From positions 3,844,001-3,908,000 of the forward strand of contig NZ_CP033929.1 of the NCBI RefSeq assembly GCF_003815915.1: a stretch of DNA of 64,000 nucleotides. Direction: 5' to 3'. Positions 17,484 to 26,200 of this stretch are shown in pieces (positions within the stretch are counted from its first letter, which is position 1; each line of letters starts with the position of its first letter). A program made the position numbers and the translations under genes. The stretch is from Chryseobacterium indoltheticum. Lineage in GTDB: Bacteria > Bacteroidota > Bacteroidia > Flavobacteriales > Weeksellaceae. Below the pieces are notes generated by a model, which did not search any database, was not told the DNA's origin, and worked only from the letters and a program-made list of their open reading frames with translations.

Positions 17484-17510
17484 AAAAAAACCGCCTCCAA
17501 GAAGCGGTTT
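17484..17510 (-). terminator. Terminator after the second T9SS cargo gene
   Basis: AAACCGC (17488-17494) pairs with GCGGTTT (17504-17510). On the reverse strand the stem is followed by a T run (the A7 at 17484-17490). Confidence 0.75.
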
Positions 17511-17537
17511 ATAATTATTTTTGATTAGAAAATCAGA

Positions 17538-18470
17538 TTAGTTCTTTAAAATTTTCTGAGAAACAGCTTGGTTATTTACTGTCCCGGTAACGATAAAGTT
17601 TCCTTCAGCTAATTCAGCAATATTTAAAGTTCCGTTTGCTTTTACAGATGCAGTTTTTACCAGTTGACCTGTTAAAGTATAAATTTTCACATCTTTTGCA
17701 TCAGCTCCAAAAGTAATCTCGTCATTTTTTACGAAAGTGTTTTTCACGAAATTTGTTTTAGATTTATTAAAATCTGCTACAGCTAAAGTACCAGCTAATG
17801 GTGTTAAAGATAAATTATCAACTGCCAATAAACAATCTGATCCAAAATCATCAGCATCTGACCATTTAATCCATACAGAACCTCCATTAGCAACATTCAA
17901 CCCTGTAATACTAAAATTCTTCGCTAGTTGATTAGCAGCAGCATTTCCATCCACAGGGGCTGCAGCTGTTGTAGTTGTCAAAATCTCAGTTAAATTCCCC
18001 GCAGTCATTGGCGTCCAAGTTGCAGCTGCATCATCAATACTTGTTGCATTGGTACTATAAGAAAACACTACAATTTCATTAACAGTCGCATTACTTCCAC
18101 TTCTCCATTGCTCTTCAGTAAAAGAAACATTAATTGCAGTAATTGCAGAACCTGTATTATTTGTTAATTGTGCTCCAAATGCAGGAACTGTAGAACCTGA
18201 AGATATACTTCCCAAAGCCCTGTCTGCAGCCGATGCAGCTCCAACACTATATACAGCACCTGAATTAGCACTACCATTATCTACAACTGGCGATAATGCT
18301 TGACCAACCGTACCAGATCCTGATGCTCTGTAAGCACTCCATCCCGTTGGTAAAGTCGTTCCCATCCCATCAAAATTTTGTGTAACAGCTGTTCCAACTG
18401 TTGTAAGGCTAATTTGTGCAAAAGACAATGTAGAAGCTAGTGCAATAGCTAAAAAATAAATTTTTTTCAT
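17538..18470 (-). CDS. T9SS-secreted protein with type A sorting domain
   Basis: This 310-residue protein starts at ATG 18470 (MKKIYFLAIALASTLSFAQ); an upstream in-frame start at 18506 would put twelve residues before the signal peptide and is less likely. The middle part (about 25-230) has beta-rich Thr/Gly segments such as QNFDGMGTTLPTGWSAYRA and WIKWSDADDFGSDCLLAVDN, which look like a jelly-roll carbohydrate-binding or adhesion domain. The C-terminal 70 residues are a type A T9SS sorting domain. It may be a surface adhesin or binding protein; no enzyme motif is visible. Confidence 0.8.
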   Translation of the reverse strand: MKKIYFLAIALASTLSFAQISLTTVGTAVTQNFDGMGTTLPTGWSAYRASGSGTVGQALSPVVDNGSANSGAVYSVGAASAADRALGSISSGSTVPAFGAQLTNNTGSAITAINVSFTEEQWRSGSNATVNEIVVFSYSTNATSIDDAAATWTPMTAGNLTEILTTTTAAAPVDGNAAANQLAKNFSITGLNVANGGSVWIKWSDADDFGSDCLLAVDNLSLTPLAGTLAVADFNKSKTNFVKNTFVKNDEITFGADAKDVKIYTLTGQLVKTASVKANGTLNIAELAEGNFIVTGTVNNQAVSQKILKN

Positions 18471-18620
18471 AACGTAATTTTTAATTATTAATAATTTACA
18501 TTGCAAAATTACCCTGTTTTTTGCATTTGAGATAATATTTAGATTAATTTTCTGTTAATAATTCTAAAAACAAAACTGTTCATATTTTTTAGTTATTTTT
18601 ACCACTTATTTTTAAGAGAC

Positions 18621-21600
18621 TTGCGGAATTCTATTCTGATATTCGTTCTTTTTTTCATGGGCTTATCACTGAATAATGCCCAAATATTTACATGGAAAAA
18701 TCCCAATATTCCGAAAGACTCTATTTCGTCTAACAATGACAGTATTTTAGCTAAAAAAAAAGACAGTATTCTGGCTTTTAAATTCGGACAGGATATTTTC
18801 GCAAAAGACACAATGGATTTTGTGAAAACCAGCAACAGAATTATTGTAGACGAAGCGGTACTTGCCAAAAATGATTCTAAAAGATTTTTAGGAGAATTAA
18901 ACTCAAAAGGTTCTATTATCCGCGGGATCACTTTCGGTAACAATCAGGGACAATCGGTGCAAAGTTCGATGGATCTTCAGATCTCCGGCAGGCTTTCAAA
19001 AGATGTAACAGTTTTGGCGAGTATTTCTGATCATAATTTACCGATTCAGGCGGATGGATACACGCAAACATTAGAAGAATTCGACAAAATTTATATGCAG
19101 CTTAATATTAAGGATAAATCTATTCTTAGAGCCGGACATTTAGATTTAGTAGATTCCAAAAATTATTTCGCCAAATATCAACGGCGAAGCATGGGTCTTC
19201 AGTTTCAGACACAATTTGGAACCGATAATAAAACTTTCGTTGATATTTCGGCAGGTGTGGCACGAAGTGAGTTTCACAGAATTCGTTTTCAGGGTATTGA
19301 AGGAAACCAGGGGCCTTATCGTTTAACCGGGAAAAACGGTGAACAGTTTATCACACTAATTTCAGGTTCCGAGCAGGTTTTCATTGATGGTATTTTGATG
19401 AAACGTGGCGAAAACCAGGATTATATCATTAATTACAATACCGGAGAAGTTACTTTTACCAGTTTCAGACCAATTTTCCAGCAGAATTTTATTACAATTT
19501 CTTTTAATTATGCCAACAGAAATTATTCCCGCTATTTATTTACCGGAAAAGTTGAGCACCAAAGAGAAAAATTAAAATTAGGTTTAAACTGGTTTATGGA
19601 GAATGATAATAAAAATGCTCCATTGGCTTTAAATCTATCGAAAGAAGACGAACAGATTTTAGCAGATGCCGGAAACGACACCAATTTAATGTATGCGCCT
19701 TCAGGGGTTGTTGCAGAATATGACGTCAACAAAATTCTTTACAGCCTTGTTCAAAATCCCAATGGAAATTATTATCAGTTTTCAACCGATGCAGCGCAGA
19801 CTTTATATCAGGTTTCATTTACTTATTTCGGAGCCAATCTGGGAGATTACAAATTAACCCAAACCACCAATAACGGACGGGTTTTTGAATATGTAGGCCC
19901 GAATTTAGGAGATTACCGTGCCGTAAGAAAACTTCCTTCGCCGCAGAAAGCTCAGGTGTATACTTTTAACTCTGAATACTTGCTGAAAGATGGTAAAATA
20001 GGTGCTGATATCTCGATGAGTAATTACGACATCAATTTGTTTTCATCAAAAGATTCTGATCAGAATTTGGGATATGCTGCAAGGATTTTCGGGAATAAAA
20101 CATTTACCAAAAACAATTGGAAAGGTACTCCAAGCTTTGAGTATCAATATATCGATAAGCAGTTTCATATTTTAGACCGTATCAATGATGTAGAATTTTC
20201 TCGTGACTTCAACTTAGCGCAGGAGTTTAATGGATTGACGCAAAACCGTTTCATCTTTAGCTTTTTAAATAAATGGAACAATAAATCGACCTTAAATTAC
20301 CGCATCAACTATCTCGACGAACAAGATTCTTATAAAGGAACCAAAAACGATCTCGATTTCAACTGGCTAAAAGGAAAGTTCAACACAAAAGGTAACTTGT
20401 CTTATCTTAACACCAATGCTATTCTGCAAGACACAAAATTCATCCGTGGAGGCGCAGGAACCGAATACACCGGTAAAAAAGGAAGCTGGGCAGTTGGCGG
20501 AAGTATGGAACACAACGAAAAAAAATACAACGACACTCAATTGATGGATGTCACAAGTTTTAGCTGGAGAGAACTTTTCGTTCAGAAAAAAATCGGCGAC
20601 AGCACAAGAACGAAACTTTTAGCGAAGATGTACGTAAGAGAAAATGACTCGGTGCGTGACAACAGACTTCAAAACACAAACAGGATTTTAGGTTTCATGG
20701 CAGAAAGCCAACTTATTAAAACCGAAAAAACGACCTTAAACGCTTTGATTCATTACAGAAAATTCTTCTATAAAGATGATATTGTAGATGTAGATCAAAA
20801 CAAAGATTTTGTTGTAGGTAATATTTTGTACAATCAGCAGCTTTTCAAAAACGGGATGCGACTTCAGGCATTCTACGAATTAGGAAACGGACAGGAAGCG
20901 CAAAGAGAGTTTCAGTACATCAAAGTAACAGACGGGCAGGGAATTTATAAATGGACCGATTACAACGGTGACGGAGTGCAACAGCTCGACGAATTTGAGA
21001 TTGCAGAATACTCTGATCTCGCTCAATATATCAGAATCTACACAAATTCGGTGCGGTATATTCCTTCCAACAAAAACAAGTTGCAGTTGGCATTGTTCGT
21101 CAATCCGTCGGTCGTTTTCAGTTCGGAAAATAAATTTTTAAAACGCTGGAATTTTAACATATCATTAAATTCTCAGAATTCATTCTACAAAAAGGATAAA
21201 GTTTTAGTATTAAACCCTTTTGAAAAAGGCGAAAATCAGATCTTAAAAAACCAAAATATTCTGATGTCTGCACAGTTCAATCCTACCGAAAAATCTGGCT
21301 GGAACGGAAATTACCGATTTATACAAAACGACAACCTCATCAATGCCAATTTCAGTAATGAGGAGCGAAATCAGACTTCCCATTTTGTGAATATCGGATA
21401 TTGGTTTAATAAAGAATTCAGAATCGATTGGGAAAACTCCGTTCATGATTTACAAAATTCATCGCAGCTATTTGCAACAAGAGATTACAGGCTGAATAAT
21501 TTTGAGACAAAGCCAAAAGCCACCTATAAATTCACAGATGCTATACAGGCAGAATTTTCGTCAGCGTACCGTGAAAAACAGAGAAAAGACGGTGAAGAAT

Positions 21601-21884
21601 TACTGAAAGCATTCGACATCACCGGAACGATCCAGTGGGAGCGCAAGAAAACGTCTATCCGTGGAAACTTCTCATTTATCAATAACGACTTTACGGGAAA
21701 CAGCTTCAGCATTGTAGGAAACCAAATGCTTGATGGTTTAAAACCCGGAAAAAACCAAGTGTGGAGCGTTTTCGTTCAGCAGGCAATCAATTCTTTCTTG
21801 CAGCTGAATTTAAATTATGAAGGAAGAAATTCAGGTGAAAGAACCATACACATCGGAAGCATGCAGGTCAAGGCCAGTTTCTAG
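18621..21884 (+). CDS. Large outer-membrane beta-barrel protein, function unknown
   Basis: This 1087-residue protein has a signal peptide (NSILIFVLFFMGLSLNNAQ). After a plug-like N-terminal part (GSIIRGITFGNNQGQSVQSSMDLQISGRLSKDV), the remainder is a long run of alternating polar and aromatic beta strands, as in giant outer-membrane barrels. The segment DYIINYNTGEVTFTSFRPI recalls the beta-domain repeats of the T9SS translocon protein SprA, but the protein is less than half of SprA's length. The start codon is TTG at 18621; the internal ATG at 18657 would cut into the signal peptide. I do not recognise a characterised homologue. Confidence 0.65.
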   Translation: MRNSILIFVLFFMGLSLNNAQIFTWKNPNIPKDSISSNNDSILAKKKDSILAFKFGQDIFAKDTMDFVKTSNRIIVDEAVLAKNDSKRFLGELNSKGSIIRGITFGNNQGQSVQSSMDLQISGRLSKDVTVLASISDHNLPIQADGYTQTLEEFDKIYMQLNIKDKSILRAGHLDLVDSKNYFAKYQRRSMGLQFQTQFGTDNKTFVDISAGVARSEFHRIRFQGIEGNQGPYRLTGKNGEQFITLISGSEQVFIDGILMKRGENQDYIINYNTGEVTFTSFRPIFQQNFITISFNYANRNYSRYLFTGKVEHQREKLKLGLNWFMENDNKNAPLALNLSKEDEQILADAGNDTNLMYAPSGVVAEYDVNKILYSLVQNPNGNYYQFSTDAAQTLYQVSFTYFGANLGDYKLTQTTNNGRVFEYVGPNLGDYRAVRKLPSPQKAQVYTFNSEYLLKDGKIGADISMSNYDINLFSSKDSDQNLGYAARIFGNKTFTKNNWKGTPSFEYQYIDKQFHILDRINDVEFSRDFNLAQEFNGLTQNRFIFSFLNKWNNKSTLNYRINYLDEQDSYKGTKNDLDFNWLKGKFNTKGNLSYLNTNAILQDTKFIRGGAGTEYTGKKGSWAVGGSMEHNEKKYNDTQLMDVTSFSWRELFVQKKIGDSTRTKLLAKMYVRENDSVRDNRLQNTNRILGFMAESQLIKTEKTTLNALIHYRKFFYKDDIVDVDQNKDFVVGNILYNQQLFKNGMRLQAFYELGNGQEAQREFQYIKVTDGQGIYKWTDYNGDGVQQLDEFEIAEYSDLAQYIRIYTNSVRYIPSNKNKLQLALFVNPSVVFSSENKFLKRWNFNISLNSQNSFYKKDKVLVLNPFEKGENQILKNQNILMSAQFNPTEKSGWNGNYRFIQNDNLINANFSNEERNQTSHFVNIGYWFNKEFRIDWENSVHDLQNSSQLFATRDYRLNNFETKPKATYKFTDAIQAEFSSAYREKQRKDGEELLKAFDITGTIQWERKKTSIRGNFSFINNDFTGNSFSIVGNQMLDGLKPGKNQVWSVFVQQAINSFLQLNLNYEGRNSGERTIHIGSMQVKASF

Positions 21885-21971
21885 GAGCTATTTCCAGCTC
21901 TTCACTCTATCTTTTTTTGACCTAAGCTAATTCCCTCACTACAAAAAAGGATGCCGTTGCGATCTGGGCTA
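21885..21971 (+). repeat. Dispersed intergenic repeat, copy A
   Basis: Starting at the stop codon of the preceding gene, about 88 bases match the pattern at 52381-52472: GGAGCT, then TATCTTTTT, a Pu/Py-rich middle, and AAAAAGGATG followed by CGTTGCGATC and GGGCTA. Both copies have the same orientation. The rest of the gap up to 22290 holds low-complexity AT-rich sequence and no gene. Confidence 0.6.
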
Positions 21972-22293
21972 GTTTTCAAAAGATTAAGACCAACAAAATC
22001 TTTGTAATCTGTAAAATCTTATTTAACCTGATTTTGGGTTAAGCACTAATCGTAAACACTAACTTTTAGTCAAGTATATATTTTAACGCATGGTGAATTT
22101 TACTCTTTTATAATAAAATAAACAAAGAAGAATCAACAAGTTGATTTTATAAGCTTTTGCTCAAGCTTTGCGAAGAAAATTTCTTTGTCTTTGCTTTTTA
22201 AATAGATAGTTTAATGATAAAATCTTTGCGTTTAATGATTTAAAAACTATTATCAGAATCGCTTATCCCGAACTGAGGTTATTATTAAAAACA

Positions 22294-22331
22294 AAAGAGC
22301 CTTGAAAATCGAGTGATTAACAAGGCTCTTT
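22294..22331 (-). terminator. Terminator of tRNA-Gln copy 1
   Basis: AAAGAGCCTTG (22294-22304) pairs with CAAGGCTCTTT (22321-22331). Reverse-strand transcripts of the tRNA run into it directly. Confidence 0.8.
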
Positions 22332-22332
22332 G

Positions 22333-22403
22333 TAGACCCACAGGGATTCGAACCCCAACTGATGGTACCAAAAACCAGAGTGCTACCGTTACACCATGGG
22401 TCT
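22333..22403 (-). tRNA. tRNA-Gln (anticodon TTG), copy 1
   Basis: Read on the reverse strand: acceptor arms AGACCCA/TGGGTCT (seven pairs), D arm with GGTGTAACGGTAGCA, anticodon loop TTTTGG with TTG, T arm TTGGGGTTCGAATCCCTG, discriminator A, no encoded CCA. An identical copy in the same orientation lies at 42701-42771. Confidence 0.96.
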
Positions 22404-22418
22404 GTATTTTTAGTGATG

Positions 22419-22449
22419 CAAATTTACAGATTTTTTCTTTATCTGCAAA
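22419..22449 (-). promoter_or_regulatory. Promoter of tRNA-Gln copy 1
   Basis: On the reverse strand TTTG, a 19-base spacer and TAAATTTG form a perfect Bacteroidetes promoter ending 16 bases before the tRNA. The second copy at 42789-42819 has the same boxes and spacing. Confidence 0.8.
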
Positions 22450-22548
22450 TCAATTTCTATTTTTTTTGATTTTTCTTTTACCTCATCAGCTTACTTTCAA
22501 CATAATCATCTGTTTATTAGACGTTCTTCTCAATGATTCAATTTTTTA

Positions 22549-22597
22549 GAAAAAAAAATGAATTGAAGTCATATTAATTGGTAGACTTCAATTCATT
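22549..22597 (-). terminator. Terminator of surface-protein operon 1
   Basis: AATGAATTGAAGTC (22557-22570) pairs with GACTTCAATTCATT (22584-22597). On the reverse strand it is followed by a run of T residues. It ends the operon that includes the interrupted companion gene. Confidence 0.8.
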
Positions 22598-22630
22598 ATC
22601 ATTTTTATTTGACATCAACGATACATCTTC

Positions 22631-23185
22631 TTACGGCTTCCAGAAGCTCCATACTGTACCGTTGAAAACAGCAAGCTGTTTGGCGGTGGTATCATACACC
22701 ATCATTCCCGGTGCGGGATTAATGATATTAAGATGCGGGCTCGCAACTCTCGGAAGAATCATCGCCTTGTTGGTATCTTCTAAAACCAATATTCCCGGTG
22801 TAGCTGTCGGTGTACCGATTCTTACCACCGCATCAAGGTTTTCTGTCGTTACATTATTTTGTATCGTTACAAGATCTACAGCAGAGTTTAAAGGATCTAT
22901 CGTGGTACCGGTGAGGTCTACCGAGAGATCTTTCCAGCCTGATATATTTTTTGTTTTCACTTTGTGATCAGAAAGGTCATAGACTACCGTTCCTTCAACG
23001 GCGCCAGAAACAGCACCTGTATTGGTTACTCAAGGAAGTATCATGCCCCGGTTTTCGTTTCCGAATTCTAAGGAAATGGAACTGTTTTGAACCGATCCTT
23101 TCCCTACTGCCACCTGAGCAGGAATCAACAGCGTACTCACAAGGAGTACTGCTGCTGAAGTTATAATATTATTCTTATTTATCAT
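22631..23185 (-). pseudogene. Companion gene of operon 1, interrupted by an in-frame TGA
   Basis: Starting at ATG 23185 (MINKNNIITSAAVLLVSTLL) the frame matches the intact companion at 30458-31012 throughout, but codon 52 is TGA (bases 23030-23032) where the intact copies have TGG in ILPWVT. After the stop the frame continues uninterrupted to the normal end (NGTVWSFWKP) with only a few substitutions in about 109 residues. Reading through would give a 184-residue exported protein with two copies of the GMMVY-type module. The lack of other damage suggests a recent mutation, or a sequencing error. It lies 40 bases downstream of the large gene at 23226-28976. Confidence 0.8.
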
Positions 23186-23225
23186 TTTCAATTGTGCGTT
23201 TTAAAATTAAAATCACCTTTATTAA

Positions 23226-26200
23226 TTACGGACAAGCCTGCGTATTAAAGCATTTCCAACCAGTCGGAGTTCCGTCCGTATTAATGTATAGACAGTCTGA
23301 ACTAATATTATACACCATCATTCCTTCTCTCAGATCACCTGCCGGAATAAGATTAATCTGAGCAATTGTCAACCTGTTGGGTACAAAACCTTTGGTTTTA
23401 GCTTCCAAAGCAGTCCATGCCCCTTTTCTTACCATTGGCCAGTTATCGGCATTTACTCCTGCTCTTCCCAGAGAAGTAATACCTTGTGGTGTGTCTAAAA
23501 CTATTCCTGATGTAGCAGCAGGCACATAGCAGAAGCAGTTTGCAATAGCCATATTAATCGCATTGGCATAAGTAGAGGCATAATTGGTAATACCATTTTG
23601 ATCGGGATCTACACTATCGTTCAATCCGTCATTATTGGCATCTGTTGCCATAGGATTAAGCTGACTTCCTGATAATTTAAATGCCGCTATTCCATAGCTT
23701 AAGCCGTTATTATTCGTTACTGAAGCAGGCGTACTTATGTCTGTTGCAGGACTCACTCCTGACTCTGCTAAATCTGAACATCCGTCGCCGTCACTGTTTA
23801 GATCCAAATGATTAGGAACTCCATCCCCATCCGTGTCTACCGAACATATTCCAGGTTTAGGATGAGCTGAAGCAATGTAGACAGGTGTAACGGCTATAAC
23901 AGATGATATTTCCTGAATACCTGCAGTTCCTGTATTGAAAGCTGCAGTGTTACCTGCCGCTATTGTACCTACAGCTCTGATCTGGTAATACCTGTACGGA
24001 GTAGTCACAGCATTGGCAAAAGTTACCGAAGTGGTGTTTAGTGCAATCCCATTACCGCTTGTCAGTAAAATATAACTTACCCCATCAACAGAGCCATATA
24101 GCTTTCCAAACGTACTGGCATTAGTAGACATGCCGCTTGCAATCTGGGTAACAGTAAGAGAACTTAAAGTAACCGGTGTTGGATAAGTAACTGTAAAGAT
24201 CGTCGCTTCCGATGCTACCGATTGGCTTACAAAATTATAAGGATTAGCATCAGATGCATTGCCATTATGTAAAGTAGCAATCTCAGTATTTGCTGTAGGA
24301 TCTCCGGCAGCTGCATTAAGCGGAGAAGTAACACTAGTGATAGTATTGGCTTCAGCTGCAGTGTAGAAACAAGCCGGGCTTTCTGTAGCATCTACAATAC
24401 CATCATTGTCGTCATCTATATCATTAAGATCGATAATGCCGTCGCCGTCAGTATCCGTACATACATTCAAAGCTGAATTTATTGCATATTGAGTATAAGT
24501 AGATGCATAATTAGTAATACCGCTATCCGGCATGGTCTCTACATTATCACCTATCCCGTTATCTCCATAATTACCACCAACAATAACATGAGTTCCCGGA
24601 ACATTACCTCCTGCATTAAAGAAATTAGCCGGAACTAATAAAGCTTTATCAATACCTGCTTCTACAGCATCCGGACAACCATCACCATCACTGTCTCGGT
24701 CTACATAGTTGGGAACGCCATCGCCATCGTTGTCAGAATTACATCCCATTTTGGTACGATGTAGAGAAGGGTTATAGTTTTTATACTGAATCGTGAATTC
24801 TATTAATCGGGCATTATTGGTAATATTCACATTATCAATCCCTATAATTCTGTAAGAATGATATCTTGTGGTAATATGTTGGGTGTTGCTAAAGGTATAT
24901 GTAGAGTTAGCAGTCAACATATTTTGACCTAAAGTATCAGACAGATCTGTCCACATATTGGTATCAATGTCCAAGCCTTGCAACTTCCATTTTCCACCCC
25001 CGAAAGCTACACCACCTACATTCAATTTTACATTGTCGATGAGTGCCGCATCAATGACCGGCAGATCAAAAGTAATCAATGCTTTATTCTGAATACTCAC
25101 TGCTGGAGTTACTGCCCCATAATTGGTTGTTGCTGTATTATTATCATAAGTATTTGAGAGCGGATCAGCTGTTGCCCATGTAAAGTCTGAAGTTACTGCT
25201 TCAGTAATATCCATAGCCTGGGCTTCTGTATAAAAACAAGAAGGTGATTCTACCGCATCCGGAATCCCGTCATCATCAGTATCGATATCCATCAAAAATT
25301 TATTGTCACAAGCACTCACATCTGCAGCGTCAGCAATAAATTGGTAAGTATACACATGTTTATACGCATCAGGATTGGAGGCAGATTGTAAAGCATCAGC
25401 GAAACCGTTGCTGCCATAAGGTCCCGGCACCATTGCATTGGGAACATTAGGAGTGGTAGAAGTTACTGCTCCTCCACTACCATTCTTAACAGTCCCGGGT
25501 ACAGATGCTTCCGTTGAGTGGTTATAAAGAATCGCTTCTTTAGTATCCGGACAGCCATCGCCATCGCTATCCAAGTCTAGACGGTTAGGGATACCATCAT
25601 TATCGGTATCGGTGAAAGCACCGCAAGCTAAAGTACTTACTAAACTTACACCATCAAGCACAATGTATTGGATATTTCCACTAGAGACTTCATTATTTGT
25701 TGTAAAGGTTAAATCATGTGATGTTGCCGTAGGTATAAATGTCATTTCTACCTGAGACCACTCCTGATTAAGTGGCCCTAGAAAAGGCAAACTCGGAGAA
25801 TATTGTATTTCATTTCCTAACTGAACTTTCCAACGAATTTGAGGAGTTGTAGCATTAACAGGAGTTGTTCCATCGATACCTGCATTGGCCTGATAAAATG
25901 TTAATTTATAAGGAACACCAATCGTTAAACCAGAAACAGTAGTTTTCATTCCTTCAATAATATTGGCATTTGTTAATCCGCCAACAAATATACCTCCGCT
26001 TGGAGACGCTTTCATTCCGTTTGCTATTCCGCCCCAATTTCCGGAGCCAACAACAGGTATTCTATAAGCTCCATTCAAAAGAGTTGTAGGATTCCATGAA
26101 TCAATAGAATTAGTTGTTTCTATCCAACCTGATGAAACAGTAGCATTTCCATGTATGTTATTTTGGTTATTGCCATTGGTCTCATTGGTCCATTCACTCG

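Noticed and set aside
18621..21884. Assignment of the 1087-residue outer-membrane protein as SprA
   Set aside because: Only a short strand motif is reminiscent; the protein is less than half of SprA's length and lacks its recognisable repeats.
22313..22549. Open frame across tRNA-Gln copy 1
   Set aside because: It overlaps the tRNA, its promoter and terminator, and has low-complexity content.
22631..22960. A separate 109-residue gene at the 3' part of the interrupted companion
   Set aside because: It is the remainder of a longer gene after an in-frame TGA; it has no signal peptide or own promoter.
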